Source: Ooceraea biroi
Taxonomy: Eukaryota; Arthropoda; Insecta; Hymenoptera; Formicidae
DNA length: 64,000 bases
Direction: 5' to 3'
Assembly: GCF_003672135.1 (NCBI RefSeq)
Contig: NC_039507.1
Coordinates: forward strand, 13,012,278 to 13,076,277
Under the pieces are notes generated by a model that worked only from the letters and a program-made list of their open reading frames with translations, was not told where the DNA came from and did not search any database. How positions within the stretch are numbered: position 1 is the first letter of the stretch; every line of letters starts with the position of its first letter. The position numbers and the translations under genes are program-made. Of this stretch, positions 47,601 to 61,500 are shown in pieces.

Positions 47601-50600
47601 CTGTCATCGATACGTTCTCCCTAAGCGCTTCGTACTCTTCCAATGTAACCGGAGGCAGCTCATCGATAAGAGGATCTGCAATTGAGAAATTTTTATGTTT
47701 TAGTTAATATTAGATTAGAATTGAACAGGAAGTACATTCAGTATTGTCGATACTGTATTCACCTGGTTTTATTACGAGGTAGGGATCATAATCGTATTTT
47801 GCTGCAGCTTGCTTGATGGTGTCAACACGATGAAAAATACCGGAGCATAATCTGATTGTCAAGTCTCCTGCTAGATACCTAATTACCCTGCGTTCTTGAA
47901 AATTGCTGCGAAAAATGAGTAGTTTATGTAAAAACTTCTGTTTTATGTTGCGTTTTACATGTACTTCGCGAGATTTTTTAGATACCTGTATTCAAAGCTT
48001 GGTCCAAGCTCAAGCAATTTTTCCGGCGTTATATCGTCGGGCAGTTCGACAAAATAAGTGTAATCCATCACTGCTGCTGGACATCTTTCCAACAATTTTT
48101 CAACTAAAGAGAATAAATTTCATTACTTTCTTGAAACTATGCATGTCTTTAATGATTATTATTGTACCTGAGACCGTCGTCAAATGGTTATCTACTCCTT
48201 GCTTGTACTCTCTCTTCTTCCCTTTGTTCTCAATCGCTTCATCATCGAACAATGAATCTTTCAAGTAGTCAATATTCAAGCTCCCAGCTGTTACGTAAAG
48301 AGGCGGCTATAATAATAATTTACTTCTCAGATATATCATTCATTCCCGTACCTGAAGACAGTAACTGATCTACGTTTTACCTGTACACCATCAACAACTT
48401 CTAAATGCCCACAACTGCACGTCCCCCGCGGATAGAGCTGTATGCATGTCACTCCGACTTGGAAGGTAGTCATCGCGATTCCTTGAATTAAAGTATCTAT
48501 CACGACTCCGTTCAACTGAAGCGATAAAAACGATTTGTACCTAAGTTTCCGAGATTTATAAAATAACTGCTCTTTCACACTTTCAACAATCTGCAAAAAA
48601 ATGTATACAATCTAATTAATTATCTGCAAGTTGATTACAATGCGAAAAAATATTTTCTGTTCATCGTGTCATACCTTAAATGTTAAAGTAGCATCGTCTA
48701 TATAAACGCCTAAGTGTACAATGTGACCAGAATATGCCAGTTGTTGCTCAGCGGACCAGTCGTGATCAACCGGCAGAAAGGACGATACCATGTCCCAAGC
48801 CCACCCGCCCCACCCGACTGCATCTGCGGAAGTGCCTGCTACCTGATTCGTGTCGTCTGAAACGTTAATATTATATGTATTCCCAACATCACAGACTGTT
48901 TACATAAAAAACAATTTCCACGACGCCGAACCTTGTATAACGTCTTCCTTCTCATCCATAGTGATGGAAGATTTCTCTCTGCTCGGTGGGAATTGTTTCG
49001 TTTGTAATGCCATCACTAAAGTCGCCAGTCTCAGCAGCATCGGTACTTGCTGCTCGGTCATGCTGAATTCCATCTTTTCGCAATGAAGATCGAGTCTCGT
49101 GATGGACGCCCTCTTCGAGGTATTGCTGTGATAGTTTATAATCATACGGATTGTCATCGAGCAGCGATATAGGACGGGATCCTATGTCAATTAATAGCCA
49201 AGATTAGTTTCTTCTTGAATCAAGTCTTCGCTTAAGATATTTATTATTTTAAATTTTTTATTTAATTTTAATCATAAGCATGATCTTCAAAGCTTCTCGA
49301 GGTACATGTAAGAGACGTATCTCAAGATTTGAGCTGATGTGTACCTGATATATTTCTATCTTTCCCGACGCATCCATCTTATCCAAGCACAACGTCAAAT
49401 CTTGAATAGTAATGACTTTCCTAAGCATTACCTCTTGAGTGTTTACTTCTAAACATTAACAACAAGATGTATTGAGATGTTTTTCGTCATAACTATGATT
49501 TTTATTCATATGTTGGTAACGTAAGAATATCTTTTTGCTCGATAATTATGCATCAAAATACGTACCAGCAAACGCTGGCTCCCATTTATTATCAACAGTA
49601 TGCATGCTTAAAAATCTGACATTTACGCTAAGTACAATATCTTCCTCCACATATTTCAAGATGAGATTATTGCAGTTGATGGTAATATTATTAATGACTT
49701 TTGTAACTATGCTTTTTATGTATCCAGGTGGCGCTTCCTCTCTACAATAAAAAAAATAGAAAGCATTATTTTATCTGTATTATTTATTATAATAAATAAT
49801 AAATAATAAACGATAATATAAGCGAAATATACACAAAAAGATACTTACTGCACAATCTCCTTTGTCTTCTGTAGTATCGCCGTATTAGTTTCTGCGTTAT
49901 TTTCATCTTTCAATTTCAAAATACACTCTGTAAACAGAAACAAATGTGTGATTACGTTTTATGGAATAAAATGTGGAATATTAAGTAGAATTATAGAGTA
50001 TCGATATGTACCTATAGTATTAATGGTAACAACTATTGGCTCAGATGTAATTTTCACCCAAGGAACATGTATCAGCAGTTCGTGTATGTGGCCACTGACA
50101 AAGACAAATGGAAGATTAAGTTGCTCCTCCAAAACTTCTAGCCGTAAATCTAAATTTTGAAACGATGCATCTCCACCCCACAGGGATACCTGAAAGGAAC
50201 GTTCTTTTTTTTAAAAAAATATGAATCTTATTGCAAAGTGTCTCACGTCTTACTAAATTAATACTTTGACATGAAGAACAATCATCCTGCGATATCAAAA
50301 TAATACAAAAATTCTTTATTTATATAAATATGACTGTTAATTTATACATATAATTTTAGTGTATATAACATTCTTTGCTTGTTCTAAGCATCTGTTAGAC
50401 ACATCAATTTATTACATAAATAATTATTTTATATAAAATAATAGAGTAAAAGAAGAAATATATATAATAAAAACTTATGACAGCAACAATATAAATCAAG
50501 TAAAATTGTTCCGCTTACCTGTGATTGTTCTGGCTTAAAATTTTTTACATATTTTTCTACGTAACTGAGGATCACTGGTGTTATATAGGATTCCAATTTA

Positions 50601-50605
50601 AACAT
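35621..50605 (-). CDS. VPS13B: VPS13B, bridge-like lipid transfer protein
   Basis: Complete gene, 38 exons, 3,776 aa in continuous phase (human about 4,000). VPS13 proteins move lipids at membrane contacts; VPS13B works at the Golgi/endosomes (family knowledge). Exons from the start: 50519-50605, 50012-50189, 49849-49927, 49566-49741, 49345-49448, 48932-49181, 48675-48856, 48381-48590, 48168-48306, 47986-48103, 47763-47905, 47503-47675, 47262-47438, 46900-47188, 46661-46823, 46199-46583, 45938-46103, 45642-45809, 45345-45562, 45011-45227, 44741-44945, 44427-44604, 44015-44341, 43739-43942, 43513-43628, 43078-43429, 42871-42993, 42650-42769, 42243-42506, 41551-42177, 41384-41479, 37668-41244, 37127-37531, 36863-37039, 36616-36786, 36360-36553, 35934-36275, 35621-35851. 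The chorein start is MFKLESYITPVILSYVEKY, then SLWGGDA and FVSGHIHELLIHVPW. The 3.6 kb exon holds the adaptor-binding region; RLGNALIMHYLSGAIFGAG to GLLQGAGWNPLPM is the VPS13 C-terminal region. Confidence 0.94.
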
Positions 50606-52574
50606 TGTGTTTGGTAGAATAGAACATCTAACATATTTTTGTAAACTTCTTTAATTGAAAATGTTATAAGCTGTTTTATGAAGATCTTTGTCTCTGCTTT
50701 CTCATACTAGTAAGTAATGTTTCATCTCTTTCAACATGCAATAATTCTAAATAAATAGTCTATCTAATCTTGCTAGGGCCTTATGCAGATTCATGTAGAT
50801 TCTGAAAATTATAGAAAATTGTTCTACATGAGTTATATTAATATTAACAAAACTATTAAATACATAATACATCACGTTAAACAAACTTTTTGTTTAGTAA
50901 ATACACATTGACATATAAAATTATGTGCTATCAAAAAATGACATATTACAAAATTTCAATCTGTCCACAATATATCAAATGCAGAAAAAATTATGCAAAA
51001 ATTAATTAAATGTTTGATACGCTTAAATTCATCGTAATTTACTGAAAGTTTCCACCCTTATGCTTAATTTTCTTATTTACTCGTACAGTACTCACAGAGG
51101 AAAAAGAAACGGGATAAATTTATGACAAAAAGTTTCAAAGAAGACGAATTTATTTGTAATCAAAGGTTTCCAGTGAACGACATTCACATTTCATCAAAAG
51201 GCAATCCAAGGAAACATGATCCGAATATAATGAGCAATCAGCGAACGTAATTTTCAGAGGCACAGCTGATCACACCTGCCAGAAATGAGCCACGCAACTT
51301 GTGCAAAAATATGTCGAGTAACGGTTACAGCCGCGAACACATTCCTCGTCACGAACACAACAAACACGGGAACAGGGATTCTGATTCTACCGGATTCTGT
51401 TTTTGATTTGAAACCTCCGAAATCGTGTCTATTTTGCAATTTGTCTACTCGAAGACTACTCCTGTTAACCTCTTCACGACATACTGTTCGCACCTCGCCG
51501 CACACTCCTGCGATGACAGCTCTACGGCGCATGCGTGAATAAAGCCTTCCTGAAGGCTGTTGCATTTTTGAGTCCCTGTACAAAACCTGAATTATTTCTA
51601 AAATTCTCGTTATATTTCTAACATTCATTAATTCATCACTGGAATTTATGTGTGTGTGTGTGTGTGTAAAATTAGGAAATGTGTAGGTGCGTGTTTTCAT
51701 TCATATTTAAGAAATTGTAATCCGTTGTTGAAAATAATTAAAATCATTTCTGATCTAATATTGAGACGTATTACTATTTTACATTTCAATAAAAAAACAG
51801 TAGAGGCTCATAGCGGACGATTTGCAAACTATAGAATAATAAGAATAATGATAAGAATAATAAGAATAATAAGAATAATGATAAGAATAATAAGAATAAT
51901 AAGAATAATGATAAGAATAATAAGAATAATAAGAATAATGATAAGAATAATAAGAATAATAAGAATAATGATAAGCGGCCAGTTCAAATCTATTCTACAT
52001 GACGGTTGCCATACTACAGGCGCCCTGATATTGACCACTGACATGCGTTGACACACGTTTTTCTCAAAACGACTTTTTCCAAACTTGCGCGGTGTAGCAT
52101 AAAATATTCAACCAAATCAATTTAGCTCGTATGTAGATTAATATAGTCCTTTCTAAATAATCCTATTTAGTTGATGATATTATTTATTACAATAATTGTT
52201 ATCGCATAATTAAAACACAAATTTTTTGTTAAAATCACAAATTTTGAAAGTCCCATATGTTTCTCAATTTTGCATTGTTTTTAATGAAATTAGGTTTACT
52301 TAGGCATTATAAAAAACATATAATTCATCTTATTTTTCGCGATTTACTTAGGGCTCTCCCTTAATACAATATAATAAAATTATTCTAAAAATACTTTATG
52401 ATGTTCATTTATTTATTTATTTGCCTCGTTTTATACGCATGATTTCCGATCAATGTGCGAGGAACTGTCAGTATTAAGTGTGTCCTATCGTAATCATAGT
52501 TATATTTTTCTTCGAGTTTTGCAAACATTTTCTACGTATATATTGGCATTTGCAACTTATCTTGCTTTGCAACA
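50606..52574. promoter_or_regulatory. Divergent upstream region, VPS13B / dynein
   Basis: 1.97 kb between two divergent start codons. It includes a CpG-richer patch at about 51270-51540, where the local open frames show no recognised protein, and a 30-bp minisatellite. Both promoters should lie here; no core element was identified with confidence. Confidence 0.45.
51841..51975. repeat. 30-bp minisatellite, about 4.5 units
   Basis: Unit AAGAATAATGATAAGAATAA + TAAGAATAAT, repeated without change from 51841. Purine-rich on the plus strand, with no G on the complement. Confidence 0.95.
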
Positions 52575-55500
52575 ATGACAAACACGTACCCCACATCGCG
52601 GGATTACACGAAGCCGGCTATTGACCAACGAATCGCCGAGTTGGTGAAGAGAAGAATCGGTGCACGAGAAGATTTACCCACGGAAAGTACAAAAGAACGA
52701 CTTGTAAGCACTTTGACGAGTTCAATACTTTTATGGATGTCCTATGTGACATGTATTTTTTCCTGAGGCATCGTTTGACAATATTTATAATGTAAATGAA
52801 TACAAATATTTATAGAAAATAATTCGGGAGTTTAATTTAACGTTTATTACTGAAGGGAGGCCCATGATGAATACATAAAAGAAATACGCAACAGTTTGTA
52901 AAAAAATTACATGACTAAAAGATTTGCCTGATATAGACCTTTTTATTTTAGACAAAATTCAAGGAGATTCGTAATGCCAGGCAAGGATTATTGAAAATTA
53001 CACACCGACATGTCCTAGAGATGGTAGCATACATTTTAAACACGGATGTTGAGACACTCGAAGAAGGAGTTCTCGACAAAGATGAATACGTGAATGTATT
53101 TAGTAGTTTCTTCGTCGATGGTGGAAGAGAAGCGATCGTTATACATTTTCAGCCTATGAGTCCTCCGGTATTTGGTAATAATTGACATAGTTATGTGCAT
53201 TAATTCAAAATATAAGTTAATCGTATCTGTGACAAGCAATAAGAAAATAACAGTTACTGTATTCTTAATTTCAATATTTATTATCGGTTTTTATTACACA
53301 GTAATATTACGTATATATTACATATAAAATTACGTAATCTCAGAATCTGGACGATGGACGCCGCAACTGAGCAAAGAACAATATGTTACACGCTGCTGCA
53401 TAACGGATGGTACCACCGAAGAGTTTTCAGGCAAATGCGTGATAGTTTATCGATTAAAGTCAAATCTCGAGTTTGGCGTAAAGCAGTTACTTGACGTAAG
53501 TAAAAATTTCAGTTAAAAAATAAAGTGTCGTAAAGTCAAAGTCATGTCAAAGTTACATCGCGCGAATTCTCCAGACACGAATTTATAAAATATAAATTAC
53601 TTTTATTATATTTAATTTTTATACTTTACCGTTATAATCTTTTTTCGATTTTATATTCAAAATTCTTCTGCTATTTTTATATTTTATGCAGGAAACGTAT
53701 TACGCTTATGCCGAGGTCGATTCCACGTCAAAGAGTGCGCTGGCGGGTATATCTGATTTAATCTCGCGTTTACACGTACGAACATTAACTGCTAACACGC
53801 AGTGGGGAGAGTTGTCGAAAAGTGAAACTGGAGAAAAGATCAAAGACGATTTTATAGGCGATTTTAAAGATTTCTGTGAATTTCTCAGTAGTAAGCGCAA
53901 TTTTCTATTCAATTATTACGCGTATATTTTGCTCTATGTGGGCTAATCTCCCATTCCTATTATAGTGACGAAGATAGATCTGGAAAATGTTATATGCTTC
54001 CAAATTAATTGGGACCTTTATCAGAAATGTTTGGCGCTGCTGGAAAATATCAAAGAGAGTCTTCATAAACCGAGCGTTATTGAAGCGGTGGAAGCTGACG
54101 TTCAAATATGGATGAAACTGATGGAGCGGGTGCGATTTTAAATAATATCTCTGAGCGCAGATAGAAATTTCGTAATTTTATGAAATGTTTTCAGGCTGTT
54201 GTTGAGAGTCAACAATTGCGCAGGGAAACTGAAACCGTGGGACCGTCCGCGGAACTTGCATACTGGCGGAGATTACTCGCACGGTTTTCCTCGATAATAA
54301 ATCACATAAAATCTGCTTACACTCAGTCGTTTATACAGCTGTTAACGGAGGCGAAATCAAAACTCATCATGGTATAAGACATATATAAATTTGTGGTTCT
54401 TTTCCTAGGAAATAAAATTTTACGGAGTGAAATGATGCAATAAAAATGCACAATGTTGCAAAGTAGAAAGTATTTCAGTAGAGAAAATTTATTAATCTTT
54501 TTTCAAGAAATGGAAGGAACTGGAAGAGCATGTTATAATGATACATATCCTGTCGCAAGATAACGTGAAGTATCTATACGGCTTAGAAAAATTTACGCAT
54601 CCGTTATATAGATTAGATCCAACGAAGATAGGAGATTACTTACCCGCGCTCATGTATGCCATAAGAATGATTTATGTTACGTCGCGATTTTTCAATACGA
54701 GGAAGATGGTAACCGCGATCTACGTAAAGGTATTTTTCTGAGATTATTTGAAATTATTCAACAATCAGAATTAGAATCACTAAAGTAATACTTACATAAT
54801 ATTGTTCGAACGAAACAGATAACGAATCAAATGATATTAGCGTGTAAAGCGTATTTGACAGAGAATGGAAAATTGAGTATTTGGGATGAATCGAAATGTA
54901 CCATGATATCCAAAATAAAGGTAAGAATAAAGCAACAAGAAGCTGGATAAAATTCCATCGCAATATTTTATTATGTCAATTACTTTTATTGAAGAAATTA
55001 TTTCTATCTATTCTATTACTCCAATTATTTAATCAGAAATCTACAATCTTGTCTTGCAGGATTGCATTAAATTATGCGATACGTATCATGATTGTTACGA
55101 CGGGATGTGCAAGAGGGTTGAAGAATCTCCGGAGGAGAAGCCGTTTGAGCTATCCGAAATGTACGTTTTCGGCAAGTTTGGCACATTTAAGACGAGAATA
55201 ATAAAAGTAAGTCCACGATAACCATGCAGAGTTACGTAAATACCTTGTCTCTCATTTGCTACGTGCGACGTAGATCATGGACATCCTCGAAGCAGCGCGG
55301 ATGTACTCCATCCTGCACAGTTCGACCGTAGAAGGAATCGATACGTACGCGGAAAAATATTCAAATTACTTCAAAACGATTTCGTCGCAGACGTACGATC
55401 CTCTGGATCACAGGAAACCGTACTTTGACGCCGATTACGATGAATTCAAAAAGAACATAGCGGAGACCGATCTGGAGCTCAGGACGTTCTTTCACAATTG

Positions 55501-58500
55501 CGTTTCTCTCGTGCCAAATATAACGCAGGCTTTATGGTTGATAGATAGGTAGCGTTTCTATAAATCTTTGTTTAATTATTCCAAGCCAATTAAGCCGAGC
55601 GAGAACGATAATCACATTGTGCATTACGCTTCCACAGATTCCAAAAATTAAATCTCAAGCAACTGAGGATTGATAGAAAGTGCTCTGAGCTTATCACGAT
55701 GTTCGAACGAGAGATCGAGGACGTTCGCGATAGATATAACGAAGACAGATCTGATCTACCAATACCAAGGAACATTCCACCCATCGTTGGTAGGATTCTG
55801 TGGATTCGCCAGTTGTATAAACGCATCGAAGTTCCTATGAACATGTTTCGATCGCACCAGAGAGTACTCGCGCACGAGCCTATGCAAAAGTGCATAAAAA
55901 TATATAATGCACTTGTCAGTGTGTTTATTCATTACGAATTAATATATCACAAAGCGTGGTACGACGCGGCCAATATTGTGAGTTTAAACTATTATTTGTT
56001 GAATTAATCGTTACATGTACATTGGTCGGATATAAAGCTGTCATATCTTTTGTGTGACTATATTATAATTTGAAAAATAGTTTATAAACCATTTGTAAAT
56101 GTTAGGTTCGTCTGGCATTATCATCGCCCATACTCGTGCGTCATCCGAAAACAAACAAGTACTGTTTAAATTTCGATTCTTACATATACGAGGTGATACG
56201 CGAATCAGAACACATGTCGAAGTTCGAATTGGAAGTACCGGAGTTTATTCAGATCTTAATTTTCTGCAAGGAGAAAATATTCTCGTCTTACGAGACAGTA
56301 AAGGAGCTGCTTAAAAGAAATGATGCTCTTAGGTATATAAAAGAGAGAATTTAATTAATAATTATCTCTGCTACATAATAATTATCATTACATAAATATA
56401 TCTAGCCACTTATCATATTGTTGCCTGCAGAAAATCAATCCCAATCGTATTTTTAAATTTAATGAAGATTGCGCTCATCGATCTCGAGATTGCTTTTCAA
56501 CCCTGTCTATCAGTAATTACGTGGTCCTCGTTAAAGCTTCCAAAGGTGTGCGGTAAGATAAAAGAAGCGATTGAAAATGCGCAAATATTTATCAAGGAGG
56601 TGAAAGATATGAAGGAAGCGAGAGTAGACGAGGTATTCGAGTCTATTGCGAAAACGACCTTATTAGAGCTGGAGAATCCGAAAAGTCCAGAACAACTTTT
56701 AGCCGATACTATAGCTTCTAGAAATAAAATAGCAGTTGACTTGGAGATCAAATCGGCGGCGGCGGAAAAGACTGTTATCATGATCATTAATAAATTTATG
56801 GATGTCGAAACCGACCCCGCTGTGCAGGACGTTAAATATAACTGGTTGGATCTTGAAAAGGTGCACAAACAAGTAGGATCCGAAACCAGATTGATACAGG
56901 CACCATACGAGCCAGGTATTGCGCTTTTTTAAAATATAATTTAAATTTAAAAGATATAATATAAATTTTATATACATTTCGTACAATTAACATACAATTG
57001 ACTTGATCAAATGTAGGTTTTGCTCCTATCGAAAGAACGAATAAAGTTAATATACATCGAATTCACAACGATTGCATGGAGCTGTTTGCGTATTTCAATC
57101 ATAAACTAATAGAAGCCTTAGTGAAATGCACTAAAAATTCTTTGGATTTATTAAAAAAGAAAGCAACTATTATGAGGTATTTTAGTTATACTAAAACATG
57201 CTTTTTTGCACGACTCGTTAAAACATAAATGTATTTATTATAGCGTATTAGTTCGAGACATTTCATTAGAACCGGAGACTCCAATTATGGTGACACACTT
57301 TGTTTTGCAAATACCAAATATCATAATTATTCCATCGATAGAAGACTTACAAAATTATTTCGGCAAAGTTATAACGAGCATCATGGAAATGCATAAAAGT
57401 GTGATTGTGTGGGGCCAACGATATTCGACAGATACTCAAGTCAAATCGCCTGGTAATATAAACAATAATACAATGTGTGAAAAGAATATTCTAAATATTA
57501 AATATTAAATAATAAATGTATTTAACAATATTATTAAACCAATACACTTTTTTTAGCAATATTTATATTTATATTCTATTATGCATTTTAAGGAATTTTA
57601 ATTTGTTCTTTTTCAAAACTATTAGCGTGCAGAGAAAGAATAAATAAACTAATTTAACATATTTTTTTATTTTAAGCAGGTGACAACACTTCACTCAACA
57701 GCTATTTTCAAAGTGTGTCCGATCATAAGGAGATAATTCGCAGCACTATGAGCTTACAAGGTTTGATATTAATCCTGAGAGATGATGTCTCCAAAGTTGG
57801 CAACGTATGGAGATTTATTATAATATTTAATTTAATATAATGCGTGCAACATAGCTATTGCGGTACGTTATATTAACATAATTATTTATCAACGATAGTC
57901 GTATTTACGGTACTCCTACATATGGGCGGAAAATAGAAATGAAATTATACAAGCGTTTGTCGACTCTAAGCCTCTCATACAAGAAATCAAGGAGAAGTTT
58001 ATGGAATATGAAGACTTGCTGACGGAAATCCAAAATTTACCCGCGCGACACGTACTCGGTCCTCTTCAAATCGATACAGGTTTGTGAAAATAACGCTATT
58101 GTATTATTTTCGGTAAGCGTATCTTGTACACTTATACAAAATTATAATACTAATAATATTTAATATTTATTAATAATTATAATACTAATTATATTAATAT
58201 TTAATTTTAAAATACACAAAAAATATTGTTTTTGGGAATATTACAAATGTTTTACTTTGCAGATAAATTAAAATTGGCATTCTCCATTGAAGCAGTGGCG
58301 TGGATGAAATCGTTGGGTGTCATGTTATCGAATAAATACAAAGAAAAATTACAAAACATTATAGATTACATTAACGAAAAGAACAAAGTTCTATCTAGAA
58401 ATATCAAAGATTTGGAGGACGTTAGAGTTGCGATGAAGTGCTTGGCAGAAATACGAGATGACTTTATATCGTTGGATATGGAACTAATTCTGATCGAAGA

Positions 58501-61500
58501 AACTTATACATTGATGGGAAAATTTAATATCGATATTTTGAAAGAAGATCAAGATATAGTAGACGGGTTGAGATATAATTTTAGCAATATGCTTCAGATG
58601 GTATTTTATAATTTTTATTTATTCGTATTTAATATCTCTTGATATATTTTGTTAGCTATATCCCATTTTTCAGGCAAAACAAGTTCAAGCAGTTATATGT
58701 GAGATGCAAGAACCGTTGAAGAAGGAACTCACTGATGGAGTTGCAGTTCTCAGAACAGATGTGGCCGAGTTCGACATTGATTTTGAGCTTAGTGGTCCAA
58801 TGGTCGAAGGAATACCTGCAAAAGAAGCCAGTGAACGGTAATGTTTCAATAATAATATGCAAAAATTTTGAAAAGAAACAATAACATAATTTTTTGTTAA
58901 CTATCGCTATTATATTTCAAGGCTCATCTTGTTCCAAGCGCGCTTCGATGAATTATGGGAGGGATACGAAACTCTCAGCAGTGGTGAAAGCTTATTCGGC
59001 ATCGAAGTGACGGAGTACCCAGTTCTGCATCAGAGAAAAAGAGAAATTAATTTATTGCAGAAATTGTACACGTTGTATTTGCAAGTTATGCGCACCATTG
59101 ACAGCTACTATGATATCCCATGGTCCGAGATTGACATCGAGTCGATCATAACCGAACTGGCCGATTTCCAAAACAGGTAAGATTGAGTGTATGATTGAGT
59201 TTGAAATCTGATGATTAATTTCGTGAATAATTTAGTAGATTAAATAGAACTATGAAATTTTTACAATATAGTAACTGCGATTTGATTACAGATGCCGACG
59301 ATTACCTAAAGCTATGAGAGAATGGCCGGCTTACATTGATTTGAAGAAGAAAATCGACGATTTTAATGAGATGTGTCCGTTACTAGAGATGATGGCGAAC
59401 AAAGCCATGAAAGATAGGCACTGGGAAAGATTGTCCAAGCTGTGTCAATACTTCTTTGATGTAGAGTCGGAAACTTTCACGCTAGCGAACGTCATGCAGG
59501 CGCCTTTACTAAAATATAAAGATGATGTAGAGGTAAATTTAGCCTTCAAAATTATTTATATAGGGTAAACTGGGGTAAGATGGCCATAGTTTTTTAAAAT
59601 GCAAGAAACATACATTTATTTTTGTTATTTTTTAATAGTATTAAGCATATTATGATCACTGCTTAAAGCACATAATACTATCAAAATTAAAGAGAAAATA
59701 ATTATTAGAAATTTTATGTTATCAAAATATTACAACATAACCATTGGCCATTTTATCTGACTTTTAGGGAAAAGATGGCCATATTACAGGACAATTAGCT
59801 ATACATATAATTTCACATATTTATTTTATTTTGACAACATTTATTTTGAACTGAACTCTTATACATAACTAAACAAAACGCATAATGTTTTAATACATAA
59901 ATAAACAAAAAAACTTATAAATATACAATATAATTATATATTGTAGGCGAGTAGCTTTTCGCCTCGCAATTCGTGCGGACTTATGTTAGCTTCGGTAGCG
60001 CGCGAGCTAATTCATACAGACGTGTCGCGACGAGCCGCGACATCCCTTCCACCAATGTACCAGCGAATAATAAGCAGTTATTCACCTAATTGGCTAACGC
60101 CGAACAGTGACCGGTACCAATACCGATATACAGGGTGTCCGAAATAAAGTGACTTAGACGGAAAGTACAGGTAGATAGAAGTAAACCGAGAAAAAAAGTC
60201 AAATACTATTTTTCGAAATTCGCAATAGTTATTAAGTTATTAACATATACGTCTGAGCCAATAAACGCGCTGAAAGCGTTAGGCCGGACTCGGGAGATAG
60301 AGCGAGAGGCGGAGTCAAGAAGAATGGGGCGAGGGGGGAACCGCGAGCAACTCGCGAGTCGCGGCGCGTGACATATGATACCGCGCCGAGAATCTATTAT
60401 GTATTTGTGCTTTCCGTACATTGCCGACGAAGAAACAATTTTCCAGTGCGGTGTTTTTAATAGCAAGGAAATGATACGTTATCATTTCCACACCACCTAA
60501 CGGTAGATAGCTCGGTGCGTTTTTTTATAGTGATTTCCCCGGTAGGCCTAATCCACTCTCATTATTTAATTCGATTAATTTAATTGAATTGTTCGAAATG
60601 TCGTCCTCTTTCTCGTACGCAGAGGTCGGCTCTTCGTACAATATCGCGTATGGCACGGTGCGTCTCAAGTTTTGTACAACGCGAAAAATTGTACGATATG
60701 TTGGATAATATCGCTGTTTAGCACTTCGAACACCTCGAATACCTCAAACCGAGATTCCCGCGAGCCATCAGGCAGCAAACAATGTTCGTGTTTTGTCTAC
60801 AGTTGCTGAAAGTCAATTGAAAGTCATGTTCTGCCTACACGATATTTTCGCACGATATTTTCTTGTACAGTCGTGTATAAGTCTCGTGTTCAAGATATTC
60901 AAAGTGTTCGAGGTGTTAGACAGCGACGATGCGATATACTACGGAAGAGTATACGAATATGATAGTGGCTTATGAACTAGCAGGCGAAAATGCGCGTCTC
61001 GCGGCTCGGATTTATGCCTAACGATTTCCTGGGCGTGCATATTATCCAACATCTCGTACAATTTTTCGCACTGTACAACAATTGCGTGAAACAGGGTGTC
61101 TCGTGCATAATACGAGAGGAATTCCAGTGCGTCGTGTTCGAGCCGACCTCTGCGTACGAGAAAGGGGACGACATTTCGAACAATTCAATTAAATTAATCG
61201 AATTAAATAATGAGAGTGGATTAGGCCTACTGAGGAAATCACTATAAAAAAACGCACCGAGCTATCTACCGCTAGGTGGTGTGGAAATGATAACGTATCA
61301 TTTCCTTGCTATTAAAAACACCGCGCTGGAAAATTATTGTTTCCTCATCGGCAATGTACGGAAAGCACAAATACATAATAGATTCTCGGCGCGGTATCAT
61401 ATGTCACGCGCCGCGACTCGCGAGTTGCTCGCGGTTCCCCCCTCGCCCCATTCTTCTTGACTCCGCCTCTCGCTCTATCTCCCGAGTCCGGCCTAACGCT

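Noticed and set aside
51254..51700. 148-codon minus-strand frame upstream of VPS13B
   Set aside because: No recognised domain and only a CpG-rich stretch; more likely part of the divergent promoter region.
51829..52056. Ile-Leu-rich open frame
   Set aside because: Translation of the 30-bp minisatellite.
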